A DNA stretch of 23,471 nucleotides from Methanosarcinales archaeon (GCA_030672345.1 DAOVGO010000001.1:1-23471), one strand, 5' to 3'; shown: positions 6,105 through 14,369, counted from the first letter of the stretch. Numbers and translations are program-made. The notes: generated by a model not told the origin, from the sequence alone.

Positions 6105-6884
6105 TCACGGCAGACACGCCTGCGCCGCATCGATTCTATCAACAATCCCTGCCAGTCTGCCCTCATCAACCACAGAAAGCCTCCCAACATCCAGTTTGAG
6201 CATCATATCGATGGCTTCGGAAACAGGTGCTGCAGGAGAAATCGTGTATGCAGGAGTGTTCATGATTCTTTCGACAAGCGGAGATTGCTTTGCCCTGGTT
6301 CCGCCCTCGTCCTCCAGTCCGATTCTTGCAAATCCCGCCTTGATGATATCATACCTTGTGACCATCCCGATCAACGCCCTCTTTGGGGATAGGACGGGCA
6401 GTCCTGTGTAATCCGATTCAAGCATGGTTGACCACACCTTTGCGATCCGATCCTCTGGCAGGCATGTCACGACCTTCTCGGTCATGATATCGCGCACCAC
6501 CAGATGCGCTCTTGGATGTAATTTCTTCAGGAGGTCGGTGGTACTCAGTATCCCAACAAGAGTCTGATCATCGATGGATCTGATTACCGGTACCCGGCTC
6601 AACCTTGCATCGACCATCGCCACGCAAGCCGCCTCTACATCGGTATCCGGAGTTATGGCAGGACTTATGGTTACGAATCCACGCACGGTCACACCTGAAC
6701 GGGCTGACGAAATATGCATCACATCCTGATCCGTTAATATCCCGAGCACACGCTTGAATCGTTCATCCTCGACAACAGGAAGACTTCGGAGATGACGATC
6801 GCGCATGATCTGACGTGCGTGTGTTACGAAATCGTCTGCTGTGACGCACGCAACCTCTTTTGACATTATATCGACAACAGTCAT
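6105..6884 (-). CDS. Four-CBS-domain protein
   Basis: A 259-residue protein made only of CBS motifs, four in tandem: starting at MTVVDIMSKEVACV, then VRGFVTISPAITPD, VRDIMTEKVVTCL, and VERIMNTPAYTIS. CBS pairs bind adenosyl ligands such as AMP, ATP, SAM or methylthioadenosine and act as sensors; no catalytic domain is attached. The start is ATG at 6882-6884, with GGAGGT five bases upstream; an upstream in-frame start would add 19 residues that do not look like protein. It is divergent from the SAM synthetase gene across a 372-bp region, and archaeal stand-alone CBS proteins that bind SAM are known, so a link to SAM sensing is attractive but unproven. A TATA box lies at 6927-6938. Confidence 0.9.
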   Translation of the reverse strand: MTVVDIMSKEVACVTADDFVTHARQIMRDRHLRSLPVVEDERFKRVLGILTDQDVMHISSARSGVTVRGFVTISPAITPDTDVEAACVAMVDARLSRVPVIRSIDDQTLVGILSTTDLLKKLHPRAHLVVRDIMTEKVVTCLPEDRIAKVWSTMLESDYTGLPVLSPKRALIGMVTRYDIIKAGFARIGLEDEGGTRAKQSPLVERIMNTPAYTISPAAPVSEAIDMMLKLDVGRLSVVDEGRLAGIVDRIDAAQACLP

Positions 6885-6926
6885 ATCAACCTCCAACCTG
6901 ATCACGATTATCTGTCTGGTACAGGT

Positions 6927-6938
6927 ATATACATAAAC
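6927..6938 (-). promoter_or_regulatory. TATA box of the CBS gene
   Basis: TTATGTATATA on the minus strand, about 45-55 bases before the ATG at 6884. This spacing leaves a short leader that contains the GGAGGT ribosome binding site. Confidence 0.45.
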
Positions 6939-7037
6939 CAATCGATGGATGTGGGGTTGTAGAGTTACTCTGGTACCTGGGAATTGACAGCCCCGTGCAA
7001 GCGAAATACGTATAGTAGTGTTGAAGCCTGGGTCTTA

Positions 7038-7130
7038 ACGACTTTCCCCGAATACCCTGAACTACCCCAAAGCCCCTCATACCACACGACCATCCCCGAG
7101 CACCGCCGGCGTTGCGTGACGGTCCCCGAA
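7038..7130 (+). repeat. Three direct repeats upstream of mat
   Basis: ACGACTTTCCCCGAA (7038-7052), ACGACCATCCCCGAG (7086-7100) and GTGACGGTCCCCGAA (7116-7130) share GAC, two or three variable bases and TCCCCGA. Start-to-start spacings are 48 and 30 bases. They may be regulator sites or part of a structured transcript. Confidence 0.4.
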
Positions 7131-7256
7131 GATATGGCTTGCTGCCGGAACAGCCACATCTCTGCCCTCGCATAAATCGCTAGGACACCCGGGAACCAAC
7201 ATCTTATTAAAAGCGTGATAATACATTATCACAGAGGTTTACTGAGGTTATGTCGC

Positions 7257-8447
7257 ATGACACGAAATATCAGGGTGGAACCACTCAGACAGACGCCGCT
7301 TGAGAAGCAGGAGATCGAACTTGTGGAGCGGAAAGGCATCGGACATCCGGACAGCATCGCAGACGGGCTTGCAGAGGCGGTCAGCAGGGCTCTCTGCGTC
7401 GAATACATAGACCGCTGCGGGGCTGTTTTGCACCACAATACCGATGAAACGCAGATCGTTGCTGGCAGATCGTACCCAAAATTCGGTGGCGGAGAGGTAG
7501 TCTCACCAATCTATATATTACTGGTCGGCAGAGCCACAAAGGAGTTTGACGGCGTGCATATTCCGACCGATACCACTGCAATAATGGCAGCACGAGAATA
7601 TCTCGACGAAACGATCCTTAATCTGAATGTAAACCGCGATATCATCCTTGATTGCAAACTCGGCGAAGGGTCGTCCGACTTAAGGGACGTATTCCACAGG
7701 AAGATGCCGGGTGCGAACGACACATCATTCGGTGTGGGGTTTGCGCCGCTTTCAGAGACCGAGCAGATCGTATACCAGACCGAACGGGAACTGATGGATC
7801 TCCGGAAGAAGATTCCTGCGATCGGGGAGGATACCAAGGTCATGGGGCTGCGTGAGGGGGATAAGATCACGCTCGTTATCGCATGTGCCATGGTCGGGCG
7901 GCATCTCGATGATCTCGATCATTACATTAGTGTAACAGAGGAGTTGCGCGATCACATCGCGGATCTGTCATGCGAATGCACGGATCGCGAGATAAATGTG
8001 CTGATCAACACTGCAGACAACATCAAGAATGGATCTGTCTTCCTGACCGTGACAGGCACCTCAGCCGAGATGGGCGATGACGGTTCTGTCGGGCGCGGCA
8101 ACCGGTGCAACGGTCTTATCACGCCGAACCGACCGATGAGCATGGAGGCTACGAGCGGCAAGAACCCGATCAACCATGTCGGCAAGATATACAACCTACT
8201 CTCCAATAAGATCGCATCCGAGGCGGCTGAAACCGTGGATGGGATCGAGGAGATCTACATCCGCATCCTATCAGAGATCGGAAAGCCGATCGACCAGCCG
8301 CTTGTTGCAAATGCCCAGATCGTTTCCGCCGAAGGAGCGAATCTGGAGACCATAAAATCAGAGGTCGAGGCGATCATCGACCGATCACTCGAGAACATCA
8401 CCGATATCACCAGACTGGTCGCAGAAGGGAAACTCGCTACGTTCTGA
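7257..8447 (+). CDS. mat: S-adenosylmethionine synthetase, archaeal type
   Basis: A 396-residue enzyme making S-adenosylmethionine from methionine and ATP. It belongs to the archaeal family, which is very divergent from bacterial MetK: RKGIGHPDSIADGLAEAVS (26-44) carries the His and Asp of the active site, and GGGEVV, GEGSSDL and GRGNRCNGLI follow. Length fits the family. The start chosen is ATG at 7257-7259 with GAGGT eight bases upstream; another ATG at 7250 is out of frame, and the more distal in-frame start at 7215 adds 14 unlikely residues. A TATA-like box lies about 47 bases upstream. The stop overlaps the next gene's ATG by one base. Confidence 0.97.
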   Translation: MTRNIRVEPLRQTPLEKQEIELVERKGIGHPDSIADGLAEAVSRALCVEYIDRCGAVLHHNTDETQIVAGRSYPKFGGGEVVSPIYILLVGRATKEFDGVHIPTDTTAIMAAREYLDETILNLNVNRDIILDCKLGEGSSDLRDVFHRKMPGANDTSFGVGFAPLSETEQIVYQTERELMDLRKKIPAIGEDTKVMGLREGDKITLVIACAMVGRHLDDLDHYISVTEELRDHIADLSCECTDREINVLINTADNIKNGSVFLTVTGTSAEMGDDGSVGRGNRCNGLITPNRPMSMEATSGKNPINHVGKIYNLLSNKIASEAAETVDGIEEIYIRILSEIGKPIDQPLVANAQIVSAEGANLETIKSEVEAIIDRSLENITDITRLVAEGKLATF

Positions 8448-9262
8448 TGTTTCGAAGAGTCCGGAGATCCCTGATATGCATCACGATGTTCGCAATCTGT
8501 GCATCACTGGCATCGGGTGCCGTGGTGCACGGAACCACGTATGAATGGTCAACGTTCGAGCCGCTCGAAAACACAATCGTCGAGGTGAACTCGACGCCGC
8601 CGCAGTTTCTGGTGGCATCTTCCGGAAGTTACTCGTTTGATCTGCCTGAAGGGACGTACACGATCCGTGCTGAGTATTATCAGGGGAATCTGCTCGAATA
8701 TTATGCCGAAGAGAATATCACGATCGTCGGAGACGGTGATTTTGTGCTCGATCTCCTGATGTTTCCGCCGATCGAGGAAGAGTTCCTGTACGAGGACATC
8801 AATTTCAGCGATGATCTGTATGACTACGAAGAGCCAGATAAGATCGCCGGTGAAGATGAATCTCTTGTATCGCCGGTTGCAATCACTATCTTTTTCATTC
8901 TGATCGTTGGATGCGCTCTCTTCGTGTGGAGAAAGAGGAGGAATAAAAGCGGTGCGAAGGGGGCGGGAGGGGAAGATGATCGATACGAGCCTCCTGAGCC
9001 GGAGCCTGAATTCGATGAAGATGGGTTGGAGCGATCAGAGGAATCTGGAGGGTTAGAGGAGTTTGATATCCCATCCGATCTTCAGGAGGTGCTCTCGGTC
9101 ATCAGGGATGATGGCGGAAGAATTGCCCAGAAGGAATTAAGAGCGCGGCTTAAGTATTCGGAAGCGAAGGTGAGTCTGATGATAACCGATCTCGAGGATC
9201 GGGGATTGGTCAAGAAAGTGAAGAAGGGCAGGGGAAACGTGATTATACTTAAGGGAATGTGA
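8447..9262 (+). CDS. Membrane-anchored winged-helix transcriptional regulator
   Basis: A 271-residue protein. Residues 1-24 form a signal peptide or signal anchor. An extracellular domain (25-138) looks like a carboxypeptidase-regulatory-type beta sandwich (GSYSFDLPEGTYTIRAEYY). A transmembrane helix follows (141-161), then a basic stop-transfer RKRR, an acidic and Pro-rich linker (175-205), and a C-terminal winged-helix DNA-binding domain (208-271: LQEVLSVIRDDGGRIAQKEL, then a wing with GRGNVIIL). One-component membrane regulators of this plan are common in methanogen-type archaea. The start overlaps the mat stop by one base (TGATG), so production is probably coupled to mat. The ligand and targets are unknown. 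Confidence 0.8.
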   Translation: MFRRVRRSLICITMFAICASLASGAVVHGTTYEWSTFEPLENTIVEVNSTPPQFLVASSGSYSFDLPEGTYTIRAEYYQGNLLEYYAEENITIVGDGDFVLDLLMFPPIEEEFLYEDINFSDDLYDYEEPDKIAGEDESLVSPVAITIFFILIVGCALFVWRKRRNKSGAKGAGGEDDRYEPPEPEPEFDEDGLERSEESGGLEEFDIPSDLQEVLSVIRDDGGRIAQKELRARLKYSEAKVSLMITDLEDRGLVKKVKKGRGNVIILKGM

Positions 9263-9535
9263 AAAAATTGTATGGATTTGCCCTCCGACCACATCCAACT
9301 CTTTCAAAGGCTATCGATTCCATACTTCCACGTTGTTCTGCGGACTTAATGCAACAGGCGTTACCATCCGCGCATTATGAGAGTCAGGATTACCCAGAAC
9401 GTATGGGGTAGCCACAAGGGCAACCTGTGATGCGACTTCTTGTCGACAGATGTCAATCTGCGGTTGGTAGAATTGGAAGAAACCAGTGTAAATCAGAAAA
9501 CAATAACAAGTCTCTGCTCCAGAATAACCCCCTAG
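9263..9535. other. Intergenic stretch without recognisable gene
   Basis: 273 bp between the regulator gene and cbiD. The minus strand holds an open frame without a start codon, ending at 9311, with segments such as QPQIDICRQEVASQVALVA and YVLGNPDSHNARM. It looks protein-like but I cannot identify it. It continues antisense into cbiD, so it may be only a shadow or an old remnant. No clear TATA box or ribosome binding site precedes cbiD. Confidence 0.35.
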
Positions 9536-10528
9536 ATGAAGGACCCGGTCAACAACTTCGAGATTCCGCCTGAATGGATCAGGCGCGCCGCGATACCGAA
9601 AGGCGAGTTGAAAGCAGGCATAGCAAGCGGCAGACTCGTCCTGCTCTCGGACGGTTCGGTGCTGCGGAGGGGTTATACCACCGGAACGACCGCCGCTGCT
9701 GCGGCAAAGGCGGCGGTGCTCTCGCTTGGGCGTCCTGTCGACCGTGTGACGGTTCCAACACCGGCTGGCATCGACGCCGTGCTGGACGTGAGATCATCGG
9801 CTGGCAGGGCATCAGCGACAAAGGATTCTGGAGATCACGGTTTTGATGTCACAAATGGGATCGAGATCGTCGCAGAAGCCCGCGAGTGCGAGTCTGATAT
9901 CATATCGATCAGGGCAGGCGCGGGTATCGGAGTCAAGAAAGGGGTGCCTGCAATCAATCCGGTGCCAATGAGGCAGATACGCGCCTCAATCGAGGATGCA
10001 GTGCGCAAGGTCGGCATATCTGGCGCGGATGTTGTGATATCTGTTCCGAAAGGCAAAGAAATTGCAGATCAGACGCTGAACAGCCGGGTCGGGATCATTG
10101 GTGGAATATCCATACTTGGAACCACCGGTTTTGTCGAACCATGGAACGAGCATCTTCTTGAGACGAAACAGGAATTGATCAGGGGTTCGGATCGTGTGGT
10201 GCTGACCACCGGGCGCATCGGCATGAGGTACTCGAATATGCTATTCCCGGATTACACGGTTGTCATGGTTGGAAATCGGATTTCAGAGGGGATCGCGGCG
10301 GCAAAAGGCGAGGTCGTCCTCTGCGGGCTGCCCGGACTGATCCTGAAGTGGGCTGACCAGGATATACTGAAGGGGACTGGGTTTCTCACGATAAAAGAGA
10401 TGATCGAAGAGGATCCCGCGAATATACGGATCAATAACACACTTGACAGTGCAAAAAAAAACGTTCCGGGTGTGCGCATCGTATTGCTGAACCTGGACGG
10501 CTCAACGCTACGAGACACATACCCATGA
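9536..10528 (+). CDS. cbiD: Cobalt-precorrin-5B C1-methyltransferase
   Basis: A 330-residue enzyme of anaerobic cobalamin synthesis that transfers a methyl group from SAM to C1 of cobalt-precorrin-5B. The diagnostic N-terminal motif LRRGYTTGTTAAAAAKAA is at 43-60, and GAGIGVKKG, NSRVGIIGGISILGTTGFV and the C-terminal PGLILKWADQ follow in family order. Length is slightly under the usual 350-380. No Shine-Dalgarno is visible at the ATG; an in-frame stop lies directly before it, so no longer start is possible. No other cobalamin genes are in the window. It converges on the TRAM gene with a gap of only 17 bases. Confidence 0.95.
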   Translation: MKDPVNNFEIPPEWIRRAAIPKGELKAGIASGRLVLLSDGSVLRRGYTTGTTAAAAAKAAVLSLGRPVDRVTVPTPAGIDAVLDVRSSAGRASATKDSGDHGFDVTNGIEIVAEARECESDIISIRAGAGIGVKKGVPAINPVPMRQIRASIEDAVRKVGISGADVVISVPKGKEIADQTLNSRVGIIGGISILGTTGFVEPWNEHLLETKQELIRGSDRVVLTTGRIGMRYSNMLFPDYTVVMVGNRISEGIAAAKGEVVLCGLPGLILKWADQDILKGTGFLTIKEMIEEDPANIRINNTLDSAKKNVPGVRIVLLNLDGSTLRDTYP

Positions 10529-10545
10529 ACCAAACGTTAAAAATC

Positions 10546-10752
10546 CTAGTCTGCTACGGCTGCGATTGCAAACCGCCTCATAACCTTATCAACTCTGATT
10601 TTAACAGCGTCTCCGACCTTCGTGTTTGGCACAAAGATCACGAAACCCTGCACACGCGCTATTCCGTCTCCTTCTCGGGCAACATCCTCGATGGTGACAT
10701 CGTAAGTCTCGCCCTCGGAAACTGGCGCATCGTAGCTCTCTTTTCTGAACAA
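10546..10752 (-). CDS. Small TRAM-domain protein
   Basis: A 68-residue protein that is essentially one TRAM domain: VSEGETYDVTIEDVAREGDG, then GFVIFVPNTKVGDAVKIRVD. TRAM is an OB-like RNA-binding fold. Stand-alone TRAM proteins are abundant in archaea and some act as RNA chaperones. The start is TTG at 10750-10752, supported by AAGGAGAA seven bases upstream. An A/T-rich TATA-like stretch lies about 40 bases further up. It overlaps nothing and converges with cbiD. Confidence 0.92.
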   Translation of the reverse strand: MFRKESYDAPVSEGETYDVTIEDVAREGDGIARVQGFVIFVPNTKVGDAVKIRVDKVMRRFAIAAVAD

Positions 10753-11004
10753 TTCTATTTCTCCTTCTTTGGTTTTTAATCAGCCAACTTAAAAAAGCAC
10801 ACACACGGAATCGAGATGCTCGGATTCCACAAGCCGCATCGATAAGTCACTTGATTAATTGTAGATGGATACTGCCACTATATTAACCTTGTTGTGGGCG
10901 CGTGGGCTTGACGGATTTGCGCGGGCGCCACCAAAATCTCTGACCATCAAACACATCCGTCTTTCTGCCGTGACTTGATTAATGGTGTTTCCGGACGCCA
11001 GGCA
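10753..11004. other. Spacer with hairpin, direct repeat and possible RNA signal
   Basis: A hairpin of GGAATCGAG paired with CTC-G-GATTCC lies near 10807-10829. ACTTGATTAAT is repeated directly at 10849-10859 and 10973-10983. Between the copies are a TATA-like TATATTAA (about 10880-10888) and an imperfect inverted repeat, GACGGATTTG (10910-10919) with CACATCCGTC (10952-10961). No ORF is convincing. Confidence 0.4.
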
Positions 11005-11475
11005 TCATCCATGGTTTTTTGGTGCACACCAGATCAGAGCATCTCCACCAGCGCTGACATGCGCACCCACGACTGCATCCAGCAGATGCTCGTACTCATC
11101 CTCGTCAGCAAAATGGAGATGCGCCGCGCATGAGCAGTCGGTGCACCCGAACCCATTGATAGGCTCGCATGCAGCACCGATCCCCCTTGCGATGGCGCAT
11201 TCGAGGTTCTGATCGGTTGGCGATACCACGGCGCATCGAAACGATGTCTCAGGAAGCAGATAATCGATGTGCCACCGCCGCGTCGTGTTCCTGCCGGATG
11301 ATACGTCGATATGCCGACCGATCCGTTTGAAGCCACCAGCCCCGCGTGCTGAGCCTGTGTATGCGTAAAACCCCCTCTTCAGATGTAAACTACCGAGTTT
11401 CCCGACTTCTTTTGCGGTATCATCGTGCATCTGCAGGATCAGCGTATAAATCCCTTTGTTATAATTCAGCCTCAA
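11005..11475 (-). CDS. DUF123 GIY-YIG-type nuclease-like protein
   Basis: A 156-residue protein of the DUF123/Uri-like branch of the GIY-YIG fold. The first strand has KGIYTLIL (GIY at 8-10), the second FYAYTGSARGAGGFKRIGRH (YTG at 39-41, Arg in the following helix), then W-HIDYLL. A Cys/His-rich tail, GFGCTDCSCAAHLHF, is common in the family. The function of archaeal members is not established; a nuclease role is inferred from the fold. The start is TTG at 11475, overlapping the rpsB stop by 17 bases, so it is cotranscribed downstream of rpsB and probably coupled to it. Confidence 0.88.
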   Translation of the reverse strand: MRLNYNKGIYTLILQMHDDTAKEVGKLGSLHLKRGFYAYTGSARGAGGFKRIGRHIDVSSGRNTTRRWHIDYLLPETSFRCAVVSPTDQNLECAIARGIGAACEPINGFGCTDCSCAAHLHFADEDEYEHLLDAVVGAHVSAGGDALIWCAPKNHG

Positions 11476-12088
11476 AATCCTCTACGGTGTGATTGAAATC
11501 CATTTTACCATGTAAGGAGAGGATCTGCTTTGTTAAAAGCCAGTACACCATCGCAAGTGCCTTTCTCCCCTTGTTGTTGGTTGGTATCACCAGATCCACA
11601 TTCGAGGTCGAGTTGTTGGTGTCACAGAGCCCGATCACAGGGATGCCGATGCTGACTGCCTCGGTGGTTGCCTGCGCATCGCCGATCGGGTCGGTCACCA
11701 GAAGGATATCAGGCTCGATATAACCCGCATACTGCGGATTGGTCAGCGTACCCGGCACAAACCTGCCCGCGATCGCGGTCGCGCCGACCAGCTTTGCAAA
11801 CATGCCGGCAGGGCGCTGCCCGTACTGACGCGCCGATACGGCAAGGATGTTCTGGGGTGGGTACCGTGCCAGCAATTCGGATGCTGCGCGGATGCGCCGA
11901 TCGGTATTCTCCACGTTTAACACATACAGCCCGTCCGAGCGGACTCGATAGATGAACCGCATCATATCCCCTGTCTTCTGCTGGGTACCGATATGGATTC
12001 CGGCAGCGAGATACTCTTCGAGCGGTACGATCGATTCGTATGTTATTTCTTCATTCTGTCCATTGTTCTGCTCGTCCAAGCGATTCAC
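11459..12088 (-). CDS. rpsB: Small ribosomal subunit protein uS2
   Basis: A 209-residue S2 of archaeal type. LEEYLAAGIHIGTQQKTGDM near the N-terminus, ARQYGQRPAGMFAKLVGA, FVPGTLTNPQ and EPDILLVTDPIGDAQATTEA are strongly conserved S2 segments. It binds the head-body junction of the 30S subunit. The frame opens with GTG at 12088; a TTG three codons later (12079) has GGTGA five bases upstream and may be the true start. It is divergent from the archaeosine gene and is not in the usual eno/rpoK ribosomal cluster. DUF123 follows with an overlap. Confidence 0.96.
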   Translation of the reverse strand: MNRLDEQNNGQNEEITYESIVPLEEYLAAGIHIGTQQKTGDMMRFIYRVRSDGLYVLNVENTDRRIRAASELLARYPPQNILAVSARQYGQRPAGMFAKLVGATAIAGRFVPGTLTNPQYAGYIEPDILLVTDPIGDAQATTEAVSIGIPVIGLCDTNNSTSNVDLVIPTNNKGRKALAMVYWLLTKQILSLHGKMDFNHTVEDFEAEL

Positions 12089-12148
12089 CTGTGGGTATTT
12101 ACGGAGATTGTATCTATCATATTCATTTCTGTGATATCTGTAGGATCA

Positions 12149-13177
12149 ATGGATAAATACTTTGTCACCGATCTTATGACAATGCGCAAAGGAACATATC
12201 ATCCGAACAGACCGGCTGCGGTATGGAGATCCCACGATCGACTCACAGATGGCGTGATTCGGTCGCTGACCATGATTCTTCGAACACGCGGCTGTTACCG
12301 GTCCAGGGACGGGCAGAGCTGCACGATGTGCGGCTTTATCAGGGACAGCGCACCGGTCCCGCCGTCGCCTGAAGATCTGGTCGCCCAGTTTGAGGATGCG
12401 ATGGCACGCCGCCCGGAAGGCGAGTTCATGGTGAAGATATTCACGTCAGGCAGTTTTCTGGACGTCGCCGAGATGCCGCCTGCGGCAGGATTACAGATTC
12501 TCAGGCGGCTTGATGATGATCCGGACGTCATGAAAGTGTTGCTTGAGACAAGACCTGAATTTGTGACGCCTGAAACGATGGCTGCCTGCAGGCAGACGAT
12601 TCACAAAAAACTCGAGATTGCGATCGGAGTTGAGACGAGCAACGACCGTATCCGATTGGATTGCATCAACAAAGGATTTTTATTCAAGGATTTTGTTCGC
12701 GCAAGCAAGATCGCTCACCAGCACGATTCTACGGTCAAGGCGTATCTGCTTTTAAAGCCGCCGTTCCTCTCAGAAGGCGTTGCGATCAGAGATATCATCA
12801 AATCGGTGCGTGACGTCTTGCCGTATGCAGAAACCGTCTCGATTAACCTGTGCAATGTCCAGAAGGGAACGTTCGTTGAAAAACTGCTAAGGCGTGGCGA
12901 GTACCGCCCGCCGTGGCTATGGAGTGCGATAGCCGTGCTGCGGCAGGCAAAAACAGAGAACCCTGATCTGATAATCACGTCCGATCCGGTCGGTGCGGGC
13001 TCAAGGCGTGGTCCGCACAACTGCGGCAGGTGCGACCCGGACGTTGCCGCTGCGATCAATAAGTTCTCGCTCTCCCAGGACACAGGTGACCTGCGCGCTA
13101 TGTGCGATTGCATGGAGTTGTGGCGGAAAACGGTCGAACTCGAGGATGTATCTTACGGCGCGCCGCTCGTGGGCTGA
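12149..13177 (+). CDS. Archaeosine synthase radical SAM subunit (RaSEA)
   Basis: A 342-residue radical SAM enzyme. C49, C58 and C61 (GCYRSRDGQSCTMCGF) form an Elp3-like CX8CX2C iron-sulphur cluster site. IFTSGSFLD, LETRPEFVTPE and EIAIGVETSND follow as in the archaeal RaSEA family. RaSEA works with ArcS to turn the lysine-bearing preQ0 at position 15 of tRNA into archaeosine. A second Cys cluster (CGRCDPD...CDC) near the C-terminus is also typical. The start is the ATG at 12149-12151 with AGGA upstream; a longer frame into rpsB is not credible. It is divergent from rpsB over 60 bases. arcS is not in the window. Confidence 0.92.
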   Translation: MDKYFVTDLMTMRKGTYHPNRPAAVWRSHDRLTDGVIRSLTMILRTRGCYRSRDGQSCTMCGFIRDSAPVPPSPEDLVAQFEDAMARRPEGEFMVKIFTSGSFLDVAEMPPAAGLQILRRLDDDPDVMKVLLETRPEFVTPETMAACRQTIHKKLEIAIGVETSNDRIRLDCINKGFLFKDFVRASKIAHQHDSTVKAYLLLKPPFLSEGVAIRDIIKSVRDVLPYAETVSINLCNVQKGTFVEKLLRRGEYRPPWLWSAIAVLRQAKTENPDLIITSDPVGAGSRRGPHNCGRCDPDVAAAINKFSLSQDTGDLRAMCDCMELWRKTVELEDVSYGAPLVG

Positions 13178-13226
13178 AATATCATCTGATGAATCGTTTT
13201 TAGGTTGCGTGGAGATCTTATGAGGA

Positions 13227-14000
13227 TCATTTGAGGATCATACCCGAAACTGCATCCTCATCGATCTCCACACCCCTGCTCCTAAAGAACCTGACGACAT
13301 TGCGGATATCCCGCATCAGAAACTCCCTGGCATTCGGATGATCCAGCGTCACCGATTGCCCCATATCGATAAATACGACCTCATAATCATTCAGAAGGAT
13401 GTTAAACTCACTCAGATCGGCGTGTACAAGGTTTTCTAGATATAACCTCCTGATATAGTCGATGGTGGTGTCAAAGATCTCCTGCGCCTGATCCGGGGTC
13501 AATGGCACCATGCGCAGTTGTTGCGCGGGAATCTCATCCTTTCCGATGAACTCCATCAGAAGAACGTTGTTTCGCGAGACAAACGGCTCTGGCACACGCA
13601 CTCCTGCTGCACGCGCCTTCTTCAGGTTTCTCAGTTCCTTCTTCGTCCATGCGAAGACGATACTCCGTTTATCGTGCCTCACGCTCTTGAATCTTGGATC
13701 CCCGATTATATAGGATTGCATTGCGCGAAAATCGCTCGCGGCGATGCGATAAATCTTTATGGCAATCTCCCGCCCGCATCCGAGCGCATGAAAGACGTTT
13801 GCCTCCTTGCCTGTGCTGATCACGCCGCCGAGCGCGTCGATGTAGCCCCTGTTTGCAAGATGGTAGAGAGTCTTCAGTGTGGAAGTATCAAAAACTCCCT
13901 CAAAAGACTTTAAATCTTCTGAGTCCTTTATCCTGATCCGAAATTTGTCGATTTCCCGGTCGATTGTCTTTATTTTTTCTTCGAGTCTTGATCCTGACAT
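13227..14000 (-). CDS. rio1: Rio1-type atypical serine kinase/ATPase
   Basis: A 257-residue RIO kinase that acts in late maturation of the small ribosomal subunit. The RIO1 signature STGKEANVF is at 62-70, the ATP lysine is K82 (IKIYR), the catalytic loop HADLSEFN has D195 and N200, and the metal-binding Asp is D212 in FIDMGQSV. Length is normal. It begins 14 bases after the aIF1A stop on the same strand, an arrangement frequent in archaea, and is probably cotranscribed with it. The KH-domain gene that often follows in archaea is not there. Confidence 0.97.
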   Translation of the reverse strand: MSGSRLEEKIKTIDREIDKFRIRIKDSEDLKSFEGVFDTSTLKTLYHLANRGYIDALGGVISTGKEANVFHALGCGREIAIKIYRIAASDFRAMQSYIIGDPRFKSVRHDKRSIVFAWTKKELRNLKKARAAGVRVPEPFVSRNNVLLMEFIGKDEIPAQQLRMVPLTPDQAQEIFDTTIDYIRRLYLENLVHADLSEFNILLNDYEVVFIDMGQSVTLDHPNAREFLMRDIRNVVRFFRSRGVEIDEDAVSGMILK

Positions 14001-14014
14001 GTTTTTAGGATGTG

Positions 14015-14326
14015 CTAAGAAAGGTATCCGCGACGCCTGAGCCAGTCGACCTGTGGTGCGGTATATCTCCAGATCACATCTGCCTTATCATCCTGAAAGT
14101 CCCATGGAACAATGATAACAATGTCGTTTTCACGAATCCATATCCGTTTCTTCATTCTTCCGGGTATCCGGGCAGTCCTCACCGTTCCATCGATACATCT
14201 GACCCTCAGATGGTTTGCGCCAAGCAGCTTTTCCACTGTTGCCAGAATCTCGCGGTCATGCTTGCGCGGGGTGCGTACGCGTCCTATCGGTGCTTCTGGC
14301 TTCTTCTGTTTACCCAGATACAACAC
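14015..14326 (-). CDS. eif1a: Translation initiation factor aIF1A
   Basis: An OB-fold initiation factor of about 103 residues. REILATVEKLLGANHLRVRC, RTARIPGRMKKRIWIRENDI and VPWDFQDDKADVIWRY are hallmark segments. The start is uncertain: GTG at 14326, TTG at 14323 or CTG at 14317 are all in frame, and GAGGTG at 14324-14329 is correctly spaced only for the last. An upstream extension in the same frame is not protein-like. A TATA box, TTTATATACATATA (about 14370-14386, minus), lies about 45-60 bases upstream. The downstream partner is rio1. Confidence 0.93.
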   Translation of the reverse strand: MLYLGKQKKPEAPIGRVRTPRKHDREILATVEKLLGANHLRVRCIDGTVRTARIPGRMKKRIWIRENDIVIIVPWDFQDDKADVIWRYTAPQVDWLRRRGYLS

Positions 14327-14369
14327 CTCGATATATAATATCCCGTTGCATAGCTTCGCATTGTTGCTA

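Larger units (their letters stand above)
6885..7256. other. Divergent control region between CBS gene and mat
   Basis: This gene-free stretch has a TATA box for the CBS gene (minus, TTATGTATATA at 6927-6938) and one for mat (plus, TTATTAAA near 7203-7210). Between them are three copies of a motif close to ACGACNNTCCCCGA (7038-7052, 7086-7100, 7116-7130) and a 10-bp hairpin (7130-7139 with 7152-7161, one G-U pair, 12-base loop). No tRNA and no known riboswitch is recognisable. Confidence 0.5.

Noticed and set aside
6885..7256. SAM riboswitch in the mat leader
   Set aside because: No conserved core of a known SAM riboswitch class is recognisable, and most of the region lies upstream of the likely transcription start.
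10525..10779. Plus-strand frame starting on the cbiD stop
   Set aside because: It is antisense to the TRAM gene, which has a clear domain and ribosome binding site.
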